In this document: piece by piece, positions 42,982 through 51,708 of the stretch
Position numbering within the stretch: position 1 is the stretch's first letter
Layout: every line of letters starts with the position of its first letter
Source of the DNA: SIAQ01 sp963767835
GTDB lineage: Bacteria > Planctomycetota > Planctomycetia > Gemmatales > Gemmataceae
Assembly (NCBI GenBank): GCA_963767835.1
Contig: CAVYFY010000004.1
Span: forward strand, 90,192-154,191
Length of the DNA: 64,000 nt
Direction: 5' to 3'
Notes under the pieces: generated by a model
The model's input: only the letters and a program-made list of their open reading frames with translations
Told to the model about the DNA's origin: nothing
Databases searched by the model: none
Position numbers and translations under genes: made by a program

Positions 42982-44343
42982 TCAACCCGGCAGTCGCGTC
43001 GGCCCCAATTCCGTGTCGCGCTTCAGGAATTGGGCGCCGACGAGCCAGAACACACCGCCGACGAGCATGGCCAAGGACACGACGACGAACCCGCGATCCA
43101 GATGCTCCTCCCCGGAAATCCAGCCAATCAGCGGCGGCGAGATCGCATCCCCCAAGGCGTGGATGACCAGAATGTTGAGCGCGAACGCGCTGGCACGCAT
43201 CGTTGGATGCGTGATGTTGGCGAGGATCGTGTTGGTCGGTCCCGTGTTGAAAAACAGGAAGAAAACGGTGAAAAAAATAAACACCCATTTCCACGGATAG
43301 TCGGCCCAGAGCACGAGCAACACCATCGGGAAACCGATAATAAGCGCGATGCCAGAGACCAGGAAATACGAGCCGGCGAAGCGAGGCCGCAACCAATCCC
43401 CAGCCATACCGCCGGCGAGAGTGGAAATCAGGCCGGCCAGCGCGGTGATGCCGCCGAACATCGTGCGCGGACCGATTGGCCCGACATCGGGTGCGCCGGA
43501 TTGATCCAGATATTCCGGCATCCAGTACGCCAGGCCGCCGATGGAAAATGTCATCATCGTCATGCCGAGCGTGTTGAACACGTAAGACGGAATTCTCAGC
43601 AGGAAAAGATAGTCGGTCAATCTCGGCTTACGCACGCTATCGACCGCGCCCAACTCGGGTTGCTCGGATGGTATGGGCACGGAATCGACCGCGCCTTTCT
43701 CCGTCTGGCCACGCGGCGGATCGCGCAAAAAAAGGCACCAAACTCCCAAGGCCAGGCCCGGTGGAACAACGCAATAGAAAGCGTGGTGCCAGTCGAATAA
43801 TCGCTTGACCGCCTCCCCCAGGGCGTATCCGAGCGCACCGCCGACCGGAATCGCGAGGTAGAACAACGCCATTACCTTGCCGCGCTTTTCGATCGGATAC
43901 AGATCGGCAATCATCGCCGGAGCAACCGGACCATAGGCCGCTTCGCCGACGCCGACGAAACAACGGGTCAGCAAAAGCAACCAGTAGGCGGCTCCGATCG
44001 AAAAGCCCCACGCCTTCCATTCGAGACCCGATGCGCCGCTTGCCAAGCTCCATAGAACCACGCCGAAGCCCACCAAACTCCAGCGTGAGATTCGGTCTGC
44101 CAACATTCCAAAAAGTGGCGCGATCAGCATGTAGCTGACCAGGAACGCGGTTGCGAACCATCCGGTCAAGTACTTCGCATTCGGAATTTCTTTGCCGGTT
44201 TCCTCGTCGGTAAGAATCTCCTTGCGAATCTCCGGTTCCACGGCCGCAAGCACTTGCCGATCGATGTAGTTGAAGAGATTAATGAGCACGAGCAAGGTGA
44301 GTGCGATCGTCGCGCGTCGGGAGGTTCCATCCTGGCTGGTCAT
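42982..44343 (-). CDS. Major facilitator superfamily transporter (spinster-like)
   Basis: A 453-residue protein with about twelve hydrophobic helices, opening 'LTLLVLINLFNYIDRQVLAA'. The MFS loop 'GMLADRISRWSLVGFGVVLW' lies between helices 2 and 3, and 'GVGEAAYGPVAPAMIADLYP', typical of the spinster/hexuronate-type group, is at helix 4-5. It ends with 'FLKRDTELGPTRLPG' in the cytoplasm. Substrate unknown; spinster relatives move sphingolipids, lactate or organic anions. It lies convergent with yebC and divergent from rpsR. Confidence 0.85.
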   Translation of the reverse strand: MTSQDGTSRRATIALTLLVLINLFNYIDRQVLAAVEPEIRKEILTDEETGKEIPNAKYLTGWFATAFLVSYMLIAPLFGMLADRISRWSLVGFGVVLWSLASGASGLEWKAWGFSIGAAYWLLLLTRCFVGVGEAAYGPVAPAMIADLYPIEKRGKVMALFYLAIPVGGALGYALGEAVKRLFDWHHAFYCVVPPGLALGVWCLFLRDPPRGQTEKGAVDSVPIPSEQPELGAVDSVRKPRLTDYLFLLRIPSYVFNTLGMTMMTFSIGGLAYWMPEYLDQSGAPDVGPIGPRTMFGGITALAGLISTLAGGMAGDWLRPRFAGSYFLVSGIALIIGFPMVLLVLWADYPWKWVFIFFTVFFLFFNTGPTNTILANITHPTMRASAFALNILVIHALGDAISPPLIGWISGEEHLDRGFVVVSLAMLVGGVFWLVGAQFLKRDTELGPTRLPG

Positions 44344-44505
44344 CGGCTTGTCTCGTGAGCGAAGAGATTGGTGTACTGCGTACTCTACGAGAAAGCCTGG
44401 CGTGCCGCAATCGAAATGCCAGGACCGTTGACGATTCGCGGATCGAATCGTATCTTGATGCTTTACTTGGAATTTCCATCCGACCGTGTGCGAGGGTTTG
44501 CTTCG

Positions 44506-44748
44506 ATGGTTCGCAAAAAGCTTGGGCGCAATCGCAAGAATCGTTGCCGGTTTTGCACGAAAGAGGGCTGCCCGCGGCCCGCATTCGTCGATTACAAGGA
44601 CGTGCAGGGCTTGAAAAAGATGTGCACGAGCCAGGGCAAGCTTTTCAGCCGCAAGCGCTCGGGCAACTGCGCCGCCTTCCAGCGCGCCGTCAAGGACGCG
44701 ATCAAGCGGGCCCGCTTCATGGCGCTGATGCCGTACGTCGGCGAGTGA
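44506..44748 (+). CDS. rpsR: 30S ribosomal protein bS18
   Basis: An 80-residue protein read from the ATG at 44506: 'MVRKKLGRNRKNRCRFCTKE', 'GCPRPAFVDYKDVQGLKKMC', 'SQGKLFSRKRSGNCAAFQRA', 'KRARFMALMPYV'. The four cysteines mark a zinc-binding form of S18. Homology supports this start; an in-frame ATG 48 bases upstream would add an unrelated extension. The gene stands alone, without rpsF, ssb or rplI beside it, unlike the classical operon. A strong hairpin follows directly. Confidence 0.93.
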   Translation: MVRKKLGRNRKNRCRFCTKEGCPRPAFVDYKDVQGLKKMCTSQGKLFSRKRSGNCAAFQRAVKDAIKRARFMALMPYVGE

Positions 44749-44752
44749 TTAC

Positions 44753-44839
44753 CTGGCGAGCCGAGCCCCGTAAGGGGCCGGTTGAGGCGCCAAGCAACTG
44801 CTTGCCTCAACCGGCCCCTTACGGGGCTCGGCTCGCCAG
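44753..44839. terminator. Perfect 36-bp inverted repeat, bidirectional terminator or repeat element
   Basis: Arms 44753-44788 and 44804-44839 are exact reverse complements around a 15-base loop. Each arm itself contains a smaller palindrome (GCCCCGTAAGGGGC). The hairpin begins four bases after the rpsR stop and ends seven bases before the stop of the convergent gene. There is no T-run, so it may be a dispersed palindromic element that doubles as terminator. Confidence 0.75.
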
Positions 44840-44845
44840 ATTGAT

Positions 44846-45508
44846 TCAGCCCTTCTTCTGCGCCCCCTGTTTCCGCAACGGCACCTTGTCGCGCAAGCGC
44901 TTCACGATCGTCTCCACGTCCTTCGCTTCCAGCGCCCCAGGCTCAAACGACCATTTATCTACGATCTTCATCCGGTCGTAGAACAGGATCGTTTGCTCCA
45001 TCTTCGGATCGACGCTGTACTTCTGCGGTGCTGCCGGCACGCAACCGACGATGACGCGATCCTTGTCTCCATCTCTCTTGAACGGCTTGGCGCGTTCTTC
45101 GAGCCGTTTGATCAGGTTCTCACGGTTGACGGCTTCCTTGATGATCTTATCGGTGTCCTTCTCGTCCGCGTTGTTGCTCGAATCGAGCGCATCGGGACTG
45201 ATGAAGACGACGCCGACGGAGAACTCGCGTTCCTCGAAATCGGGGACCTCGGTTAGCTTGTTGAGTTGATTGAGCAGATCGTTGAGCGGCCCGTCCTTCC
45301 CCTCGGCCGGCTCCTTGGTGAAGATCAAGACGACGGGACTGAGCCCGAATTTGCAGACCAGGCACTGCGGCCGACCTTTGGCTTTGCCGTTGATGTTGAA
45401 GCACTCGAATGCCGCCGGCACCAGTTTCGGCTTCGCGTCATCCTGGGCGGCAAGCAGCGAGCAGCCAATCAGCAAAGCCATCAAGCCGGACAGTTTCGCA
45501 CGCAGCAT
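44846..45508 (-). CDS. Secreted protein with a thioredoxin-like Cys pair
   Basis: I chose the ATG at 45508, preceded by GGAGAAT, over the longer frame to 45562. A signal peptide of about 21 residues ('LSGLMALLIGCSLLAAQ') is followed by 'FECFNINGKAKGRPQCLVCK', 'FGLSPVVLIFTKEP', 'FSVGVVFISPDALDSSN' and 'GCVPAAPQKYSVDPKMEQTI'. The beta-strand pattern and CLVC suggest a thioredoxin-like fold of a planctomycete-specific type. About 220 residues, probably in the periplasm. Exact role unknown. Confidence 0.65.
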   Translation of the reverse strand: MLRAKLSGLMALLIGCSLLAAQDDAKPKLVPAAFECFNINGKAKGRPQCLVCKFGLSPVVLIFTKEPAEGKDGPLNDLLNQLNKLTEVPDFEEREFSVGVVFISPDALDSSNNADEKDTDKIIKEAVNRENLIKRLEERAKPFKRDGDKDRVIVGCVPAAPQKYSVDPKMEQTILFYDRMKIVDKWSFEPGALEAKDVETIVKRLRDKVPLRKQGAQKKG

Positions 45509-45595
45509 GGGAATTCTCCGTGGGCCTTTTACCAGCATGATGGTTTCGTGAGCCGATGTCAAGGGACGTGCTGGAATCAGAACTCATACACGAAT

Positions 45596-45702
45596 CTCAC
45601 GCAAAGGCGCCGAGGCGCAAAGTGGCACAATCGGGAGAACTGTAACACTCACCTGTCGCGGTGCTGGCCATCAAACTTTGCGCCTTTGCGGCTTTGCGTG
45701 AG
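45596..45702. repeat. Imperfect inverted repeat (27-base arms)
   Basis: Arms at 45596-45622 and 45676-45702 match in 24 of 27 positions; the words CTCACGCAAAG and GGCGCAAAG frame each arm. It lies between a start (45508) and the convergent-side stop of holA (45737), so it could act as a terminator for holA. It looks like a dispersed intergenic repeat. Confidence 0.6.
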
Positions 45703-45736
45703 TCTGCGTTTGAGTGTTTGAGCGGTTGACCTTGCG

Positions 45737-46738
45737 TCAGGCAACATTCTTCCGCGCCAGCCGCAGCAAGAATCGCTCGAACAGCGTCCGTGCCGGCAGC
45801 TGGCTGCCGCCGCGCAGGTCCATGTTCATCTGCAAAAGCCAATCATAGAGTCGATCAAGCCGGCGTCGGCCCAGATGGCGCATCTGGGCCTCGGCGGCGC
45901 CGGCGAAGTAGGGCTGCACGCCGGCCTGCGCAAGTGCCGTGCCCATGGAAAGGCCCTGGGCGTTGAGCCGCGCCGCCACCGCCAGCCGGCGCAATTGAAA
46001 ACTGAACGCGCCAAGAATGCGCATCGGCTCCTCGCCGTGATCGAAGAGGCGTTCCAGGATCGCCATCGCGTTTTTCACGTTCCCGGCTGCGACGGCGTCG
46101 AAAATCTTGAAGATATCAGCCGCCCGGTTGTTGCCGACCAGCGCGTCCACGTCAGCGAATTCGATGCGCGGCCGGGCGCCGATGTAGATCGATAGCTTGA
46201 GCAATTCCTGATCGAGCAAGCCCATCTCCGGATCGACCAGTTCTGTAAGCAATCGAGCGGCGTCGGCGGCCAGCTGCTTTTGGTATTGGCTGACGCACCA
46301 TTGAATGCACCACGCCGGCAGTTCGGAACTCTTCGGCGCCTTGCACGCGATGGTCGCGGCATCGTCGATCATCTTCGCGAGGCGGGTGTTGGACGCCCAC
46401 GTTTTCACATCGAGAATGAGCAAGCTCGTCGCCGGCAGATGGGTCAGTTTCTTTTCCAGTTCGCCGCGGTATTTCGTGATAAAGGGATCGGCATTTTCGA
46501 CAATGACGACGCGCCGCGGATAGAAGAAGGGGACGGTATCGAGATCGTCGAAGACATCGGCGAAGAGGGCCTTGTCGCCAGCATGGACCGACGCGGCCTG
46601 ATCGCTATCGTCATCGCCGAGCGCGCAGTTGCGCAGGGCACGGATGACTTGGCGCTTGAGAAATGCCTCATCGCCATGCACGACATAGAGCGGGCCAAGT
46701 TTCGCTTTGGCGGCGGCAAGAAACGGGAGCGCTTCCAT
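45737..46738 (-). CDS. holA: DNA polymerase III delta subunit
   Basis: A 333-residue protein starting 'MEALPFLAAAKAKLGPLYVV', 'HGDEAFLKRQVIRALR', with 'VVIVENADPFITKYRGELEK', 'PATSLLILDVKTWASNTRLA', 'LVDPEMGLLDQELLKLSIYI', 'FKIFDAVAAGNVKNAMAIL' and 'EEPMRILGAFSFQLRRLAVA'. These are the AAA+-like clamp-loader delta features; length is normal. It opens the sliding clamp within the clamp loader. It is transcribed away from the membrane-protein gene at 46837 across a short inverted repeat. Confidence 0.92.
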   Translation of the reverse strand: MEALPFLAAAKAKLGPLYVVHGDEAFLKRQVIRALRNCALGDDDSDQAASVHAGDKALFADVFDDLDTVPFFYPRRVVIVENADPFITKYRGELEKKLTHLPATSLLILDVKTWASNTRLAKMIDDAATIACKAPKSSELPAWCIQWCVSQYQKQLAADAARLLTELVDPEMGLLDQELLKLSIYIGARPRIEFADVDALVGNNRAADIFKIFDAVAAGNVKNAMAILERLFDHGEEPMRILGAFSFQLRRLAVAARLNAQGLSMGTALAQAGVQPYFAGAAEAQMRHLGRRRLDRLYDWLLQMNMDLRGGSQLPARTLFERFLLRLARKNVA

Positions 46739-46761
46739 GAGGGCATGATATGAATAGCTGC

Positions 46762-46830
46762 CAGCAGATAGCAGGCAGCGGATCGCGAACGAACAGCAAT
46801 TTCCGGCTACCCGCTGCCTGCCGTCTGCTG
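46762..46830. repeat. Inverted repeat in the divergent promoter region of holA
   Basis: Arms 46762-46781 and 46811-46830 pair in 18 of 20 positions around a 29-base loop, built of GGCAGC and CAGCAGA words. It sits between the divergent starts of holA and the next gene. It may be a repeat element or a control site. Confidence 0.55.
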
Positions 46831-46836
46831 CCTGCT

Positions 46837-47409
46837 ATGATGATGAGCATGGCACGCACCTTTCGCACGCTCGCCGTTCTGTTGACCCTGGCGATTCTCG
46901 GCGCGATTCTCGTCGGCTTCTGGTCGATGTTGACGCCGGGCCGCCCGGCGGACAAGGATGAATTCGTCGTTCATTTCACGTGCGGATTGCTCACCGCCAT
47001 CGGCATCTTGCTCGTGCACTGCCTGATCTTCATCTACTTTCTCGGCACCGGCCGTTGGGTGAAGGAGGTCACGCTGGCCTATGGGATGCCCGATGAGCCG
47101 TGGCACAAGCGGACGCGCGAACTGAAGCGTGCGACATTTCCGCCGGCGTTGTTTTCGATGTTGATCGGCATCGCCGCCGCGGCCGCCGGCGCCGGAGCAC
47201 AGTTGCAAGCGTGGCCGTGGTACGTGCACATGACGCTGGGCCTTTTGACGCTGCTCATCAATTTGTGGGCGTTCCGCATCGAATTGCGCAACGTCGCCGA
47301 GAATGCGGGCATCATCGACGCGGTGATGCGAGAAGTAGACCGCATCCGCGCCGCCCAGGGTTTGACGAGCAACGAGGAGGCGCTTGCGAACGCGGAGGAG
47401 TCGCGATAA
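46837..47409 (+). CDS. Small integral membrane protein of unknown function
   Basis: Four Met codons are clustered at 46837-46851; the frame upstream is the inverted repeat, so the start lies in this cluster. About 190 residues with four hydrophobic helices: 'LAVLLTLAILGAILVGFW', 'LLTAIGILLVHCLIFIYFLG', 'ALFSMLIGIAAAAAGAGAQ' and 'MTLGLLTLLINLWAFRIELR'. A charged C-terminal tail ends 'EEALANAEESR'. No family recognised. Confidence 0.6.
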   Translation: MMMSMARTFRTLAVLLTLAILGAILVGFWSMLTPGRPADKDEFVVHFTCGLLTAIGILLVHCLIFIYFLGTGRWVKEVTLAYGMPDEPWHKRTRELKRATFPPALFSMLIGIAAAAAGAGAQLQAWPWYVHMTLGLLTLLINLWAFRIELRNVAENAGIIDAVMREVDRIRAAQGLTSNEEALANAEESR

Positions 47410-47454
47410 TATTTGATTGGGATTGCTGACGTTTTCGACCCCGAAAGGAGAATC

Positions 47455-47703
47455 ATGACCGCAGAGAATTTCGAGACGGACATTGACGCATTGATGGACC
47501 TTCGCCCGTTCAGGCCGTTCACGATTGAGTTGAACACCGGCCAGCGCTTCGAGGTTGATCAGCCCGGTACGCTACTCTGGAAGGGTACGCCCGCCATTTT
47601 CAAAATTCCCGGTGGCCCGCTCGCCTTTTTTGATCACGACAGTGTGAACCAAATCATCAACACTCCCGCCCATTCCGCACCGGGCAAGCGCCGGCACAAG
47701 TAA
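47455..47703 (+). CDS. Small conserved hypothetical protein (82 residues)
   Basis: GAAAGGAG lies six bases before the ATG at 47455. The protein reads 'TDIDALMDLRPFRPFTIELN', 'TGQRFEVDQPGTLLWKGTPA', 'FFDHDSVNQIINTPA' and a basic end. Its 'LxLRPFRPFxIxLxxG' opening is found in many small planctomycete proteins of unknown function, here recognised from memory. Soluble, probably a small beta-barrel-like fold. Confidence 0.65.
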   Translation: MTAENFETDIDALMDLRPFRPFTIELNTGQRFEVDQPGTLLWKGTPAIFKIPGGPLAFFDHDSVNQIINTPAHSAPGKRRHK

Positions 47704-47728
47704 CCCTGCGACAATATGGAATCAGCCC

Positions 47729-48676
47729 ATGAACACCGTAATTTGCGTTAGTGCCATCTTGATCGTCGCTCAGGTTCCCACCGATCTTAGGGACCGCGAG
47801 CGCCATCCGTTGGCCCCAAGCTTGCCACGCTTGACCGCGGAGGAATCGACGAAGATCGATGCCGTAATTGACCGCCTCATTGACGCCGACACCGGCAAAA
47901 TCCGCGGCGACGATGCCAAGAAAGCTAACGACGACTTCAACCGCCTGGGCCCCGAAGCGATCTTCAACCTCATTGATGGTCTCAATCGCGCCGCCAACAT
48001 GGAATCGAGTTGCCCGGCCGTCATCATCGGCAAGAAGGTGGGCCGCGTGCTTTCGACTACCGATGATCTCGATCTCTTGCAATTCGCCAAGGAAAACATC
48101 GGCGCCGACGTGACCGCGAAACGGCATCTCAACGTGCTCAAGGATTTGCAATCACTGATCCTGTTCCGCAAGGCCGCCGTGCAGCGAACCATCGCCGTCA
48201 AGGGGAAATCGCCGCAGACGATGTCGCTGGCCGAGCTGGAAAAGGCGATCTCCAAGGAAAGCGGCGGCAAGCTCAAGACGATATTGACCGAAGCGGAGAA
48301 ACGGCAGGGGCCGAAAGCGGTCGATCTGCTCGTCATGGGGATCAAGAATGCCGATGCGGAGGTCGCCACATTGAGCCAGGGTTTGCTGGCGAAGAACCTG
48401 CAACATCAATCGGGCGATGGGCTCAAAACGCTGCTCAAACATGAGCGTAAGGACGTGCGCATCGGTGCGGCCCAGGCGATTGAGGCGAAAAAACTCCGCT
48501 TCGGGGCGGAGTTGATCGTGTTGCTGCAAGACGGCGATGACGACGTGCGCCAGGCTGGCCGATCCGCGTTGAGGGCGATCTCTGGCGTCGATTACGGTCC
48601 TGAGCTCAGCGCCAATTCCGATACGCGCCTGACCGCCATCGAGCGCTGGCGCGACTGGTTGGGCAAGCAGAAATAG
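47729..48676 (+). CDS. HEAT-repeat-like secreted protein
   Basis: A 315-residue protein with a short hydrophobic start ('MNTVICVSAILIVAQVP') that may be a signal peptide. Its C-terminal part has HEAT-like helical repeats ('LKTLLKHERKDVRIGAAQAI', 'AELIVLLQDGDDDVRQAGRS', 'ALRAISG'). The end 'AIERWRDWLGKQK' is typical of planctomycete HEAT proteins, where a conserved Trp closes the repeat array. Probable scaffold; partner unknown. Confidence 0.68.
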   Translation: MNTVICVSAILIVAQVPTDLRDRERHPLAPSLPRLTAEESTKIDAVIDRLIDADTGKIRGDDAKKANDDFNRLGPEAIFNLIDGLNRAANMESSCPAVIIGKKVGRVLSTTDDLDLLQFAKENIGADVTAKRHLNVLKDLQSLILFRKAAVQRTIAVKGKSPQTMSLAELEKAISKESGGKLKTILTEAEKRQGPKAVDLLVMGIKNADAEVATLSQGLLAKNLQHQSGDGLKTLLKHERKDVRIGAAQAIEAKKLRFGAELIVLLQDGDDDVRQAGRSALRAISGVDYGPELSANSDTRLTAIERWRDWLGKQK

Positions 48677-49325
48677 CATTTCGCCGGGACCGATCCGTCA
48701 TCATATTCACTCGTTCCACGCTCGAGAGTGGGAACGAGTAGATTCGTCCGGATTTCGGAATTATTCTCTGCCTTTTCCTCTGGACAGACTTTGCACTTCG
48801 ACGTATACACCCCGCACGAATTCCACTCCTAGTTCTTGGCGAGGACCGAGGCGCAGAGCGGCCCACGAAAACGGGCATGGCAGGCGTGCGCTTATCGGGG
48901 GATGGGCGCATCCTTAGGACCGCCGGGCGAAGCTTGGCAAAGTCCGCGCTCTGCGCTGCGGTCACTCGCTGCGAATTTGTTATTGGCAAGGCTTTTCTTC
49001 AAGCCTGAAGAGGAAGGGGACGATAACAACGAAGCGAGTGGTTTTATCCTTTTCGGTTCACGCTCGGGGGATCGGCGTTGCCGCCGATTCAAGTGTGGAG
49101 CCTGGTAAGACGGGGTAAGGGGTAGCGGAATCTGGTCTCGTCCGAGAGTTCACGAGAAGAAGCAAGGCGCCGGTCGGCGTTGGGGAATGCCGACTTCTGA
49201 ATCCAGGGGTGGATTCAGTTTCGCGCCCGCACGGATGTCGAAGGAAGCACGTCTACGTTCCTTGACCCAGACATCCCATTCGTGAACCGCGGGGCCATGT
49301 CTGCTTGCCTCCTCAGGGAGGAATC
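48677..49325. other. Long intergenic region upstream of the sigma factor
   Basis: About 650 bases without a convincing gene. It holds an inverted repeat at 48709-48739 and several G-rich segments between 48890 and 49200 with local pairing, such as CGCTCTGCGCTGCGG near 48948. A promoter or a structured leader for the sigma gene could lie here, but I see no known RNA family (no RNase P, tmRNA, SRP or riboswitch signature). GGGAGGAATC immediately precedes the sigma start. Confidence 0.4.
48709..48739. repeat. Short inverted repeat 3' of the HEAT-repeat gene
   Basis: ACTCGTTCC at 48709-48717 pairs with GGAACGAGT at 48731-48739, and the hairpin is extended by CTC/GAG in the loop. It lies 33 bases after the stop and may serve as terminator. 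The word GTGGGAACGAG is, from memory, a common intergenic repeat in planctomycetes. Confidence 0.5.
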
Positions 49326-50102
49326 ATGGTGACGCATGTGGACGTCGATGTTCTGCAACTCTGGCGCGAATACAAGACGGAACCTACCGTCGAGTTGCGG
49401 AATCACTTGGTGGAACGATATCTGCCTCTGGTCAAGTACAATGCCGAACGCATCTGGTCGCGGCTTCCCGACGGCGTCGATCTCGACGATTTGATCAGCG
49501 CCGGCGTCTTCGGGCTGATGGACGCCATCGAAGCGTTCGACCTGGAGCGCGGCGTCAAGTTCGAGACCTACTGCGTGCCGCGCATCCGAGGGGCGATGCT
49601 GGACGAATTGCGGACGATGGACTGGGTGCCGCGCCTGGTGCGCAGCAAGCACTCCAAGCTGGAAGAAGTGCGCAAGGCAGCGGAGGCGGAGCTGGGCCGA
49701 CCGCCCCGTTCCGACGAAATGGCGACGCGCCTGGGCGTATCGATCGAAGACTTCGAAAAGATCCACGGCGACGCCACCGCGGTCAGTCTCGTCAGCCTCA
49801 ACAAGAAATGGTACGAGACCGACAGCTACAAGGATGTCCGCGAGATCGATATCCTCGAAGACAAGAAGGCCGAGGATCCGACGCACCGCCTGCAAAACCG
49901 CGACCTGATGCGCCTGGTGACGCGCGGCCTGAACCGCAACGAGCGCCTCATCATCATCCTCTACTACTACGAAGACATGACGATGAAGGAGATCGGCGCC
50001 ACGCTCGACTTGAGCGAATCGCGCGTCAGTCAGATGCATTCGAGCATCGTGGCCCGCTTGCAACAGCAGCTCGCGAAACGGCGGCCGGAATTCAGCGTTT
50101 GA
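49326..50102 (+). CDS. RNA polymerase sigma factor of the FliA/WhiG group
   Basis: A 258-residue protein with AGGAGGAATC before the ATG at 49326. Region 2 is clear in 'RYLPLVKYNAERIWSRLPDG', 'DLDDLISAGVFGLMDAIEAF' and 'FETYCVPRIRGAMLDELRTM'. Region 3 follows in 'GRPPRSDEMATRLGVSIEDF', and region 4 in 'EDMTMKEIGATLDLSESRVS'. It belongs to the group 3 sigma factors that direct flagellar or developmental genes. No flagellar genes or anti-sigma factor are nearby, so its regulon is open. Confidence 0.92.
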   Translation: MVTHVDVDVLQLWREYKTEPTVELRNHLVERYLPLVKYNAERIWSRLPDGVDLDDLISAGVFGLMDAIEAFDLERGVKFETYCVPRIRGAMLDELRTMDWVPRLVRSKHSKLEEVRKAAEAELGRPPRSDEMATRLGVSIEDFEKIHGDATAVSLVSLNKKWYETDSYKDVREIDILEDKKAEDPTHRLQNRDLMRLVTRGLNRNERLIIILYYYEDMTMKEIGATLDLSESRVSQMHSSIVARLQQQLAKRRPEFSV

Positions 50103-50173
50103 AGTTTACGTTTAGCGCTCGCGGGATGCCGTGCTTGCACTGGTCGCGCGAGCGCTAGACTTAATGCATTTCA

Positions 50174-50371
50174 TTACTTGATTTCGCGAATCGGCAAACG
50201 CAAGCCGGCCGCCAGGATCGCGACCAGGATATGCTTGGCCAGGAAAGTCGCGGTCAATCCCAGCGCGACGTGGATTTGATAGCACCACGCTGTCGCAAAC
50301 ACTACCAGCGAAGCAATGGCGATTTGCAGAAGATGGCGCTGCACGCGCTGCCGCGGCGATTCGGTCGACAT
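50174..50371 (-). CDS. Small membrane protein (65 residues)
   Basis: The ATG at 50371 is preceded by a near-perfect GGGAGGAATT. It reads 'MSTESPRQRVQRHLLQIAIA' then two hydrophobic spans ('IASLVVFATAWCYQIHV' and 'TATFLAKHILVAILAAGL') and 'RLPIREIK'. A two-helix membrane protein of unknown function, between the sigma factor and a substrate-binding protein. The strong ribosome site is the main reason to accept it. Confidence 0.6.
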   Translation of the reverse strand: MSTESPRQRVQRHLLQIAIASLVVFATAWCYQIHVALGLTATFLAKHILVAILAAGLRLPIREIK

Positions 50372-50434
50372 GGCAATTCCTCCCGCAGCATCCGTTTTTT
50401 TCCCGTGTAACGCGCCCCACCCACAAATCAAGAA

Positions 50435-51589
50435 TTACGGCGTAAACGTCTTGACCAGCTTCAACGCCCCATTCTGCCAGCGCATCACGTGCAGCGGCCT
50501 TTTTGCCTGGCGGTCCGCAGTGATCGTGATTGGGCCGGTGATGCCGTCGAAATCCTTCGTTTTGAGCAATTCCTCGCGCACTCGTTCCGGCGTCAACTGT
50601 GAAGACGTATTCGCATTTTTCACGGCGGTGATCAGGATGCGAAAGCCGTCGTAAGCTAGAGCCGCGTTCACGTTGGCTTCGGTCTCGTACGAGCTCCGAT
50701 ACGCCTTCATGAATTCCGTGATTTTCTCCGAGGCCGGGTCGGCATAGAACGCGCTCGCCAGCACGACAGCCGCCTTGGTTCCGGGCGCCAGATCGAACAG
50801 CCGTTGATCGCCGTCGTTGCCCGCGTAGATGAGTTGCGGCTCGCTCAAGACAAATTCGCGACGAAAGACTCTGTGATACGCGTTGAAATCCTGCACCGTC
50901 CCGGCGAAGATAACCGCCTGAAACTCACGGGCGCACGTCCGGCCAATCAAATCATCCCATTTCGCATCTTTGCCGAAACGCAGCGTCAATACCGCGTCCC
51001 CTTCGGCCTTGTCGCCTTGGCGGGTCTGGGCGAATGTCTTCTGAAATGCTTCCGCCAGCGCGGACGAGTCCAGGCGGCGTTCATCGAGCAGGATGACGAC
51101 GTGTTTCGCCTTGGCATCCTGGGCGACAACTTTGGCGAGCACTTCGCCTTGCCGTAAAGGCGACATGCCGAGATAGAAAACATCGTTGCTAGCACCGGAC
51201 ACAGGTTGGCCATAGAAGGTCAGGATCGGAATCTTGACATGATCGAGAGCGGCGACCTCCTTCGCCGACGTGCCTCCCATAAGGGCCACGCAACGATTGA
51301 CGGTCTCGAGCCGGACTGCCTGCGATTCGAAGGCGTCGATATCGCCGTGCGCGTCGGTGTGCCGAACTTGCACCGCCCGACCATTGAACGCCTCCGTAAG
51401 CGCATTCTCCTTGTTCAATTCATGAAGCGCCAGGCGAATTCCCAGCTCAGCCTCATCACCGGCTTTATCGACGCGCGACTTGTCCGAGACGTGCCCAATC
51501 ACGATCGGCGGCGGCGTCGGACTTGTATAGCAGCCAGCGATGGCGCAAAAGCTCAACGCGGGAATGAGACGGCGGAGCATCGATCGCAT
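50435..51589 (-). CDS. ABC-transporter substrate-binding lipoprotein (branched-chain amino acid type)
   Basis: AGGAAAT precedes the ATG at 51589, whereas the longer frame adds unrelated residues. A lipoprotein signal ('RRLIPALSFCAIAGC') ends at a Cys, so the mature protein is lipid-anchored. The body is a type I periplasmic-binding fold of the Leu/Ile/Val family: 'PIVIGHVSDKSRVDKAGDEA', 'GIRLALHELNKENA', 'VALMGGTSAKEVAALDHVKI', 'AFYADPASEKITEFMKAYRS' and 'ALAYDGFRILITAVKNAN'. No permease or ATPase genes are adjacent, so transport partners lie elsewhere or it acts in sensing. Confidence 0.83.
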   Translation of the reverse strand: MRSMLRRLIPALSFCAIAGCYTSPTPPPIVIGHVSDKSRVDKAGDEAELGIRLALHELNKENALTEAFNGRAVQVRHTDAHGDIDAFESQAVRLETVNRCVALMGGTSAKEVAALDHVKIPILTFYGQPVSGASNDVFYLGMSPLRQGEVLAKVVAQDAKAKHVVILLDERRLDSSALAEAFQKTFAQTRQGDKAEGDAVLTLRFGKDAKWDDLIGRTCAREFQAVIFAGTVQDFNAYHRVFRREFVLSEPQLIYAGNDGDQRLFDLAPGTKAAVVLASAFYADPASEKITEFMKAYRSSYETEANVNAALAYDGFRILITAVKNANTSSQLTPERVREELLKTKDFDGITGPITITADRQAKRPLHVMRWQNGALKLVKTFTP

Positions 51590-51708
51590 ACGGGATTTCC
51601 TGAAGGTCCGATTTCTGTGCTGACAACCATTGTAGCGAATGCCGCGCCGAACCATATATATATTGACATCGCGGCAATTTTTTTATCGTGCGCCAATCGT
51701 GATCCATC

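Noticed and set aside
48890..49200. Possible housekeeping RNA (RNase P, tmRNA or SRP RNA) before the sigma gene
   Set aside because: None of the hallmark sequences of these RNAs could be found.
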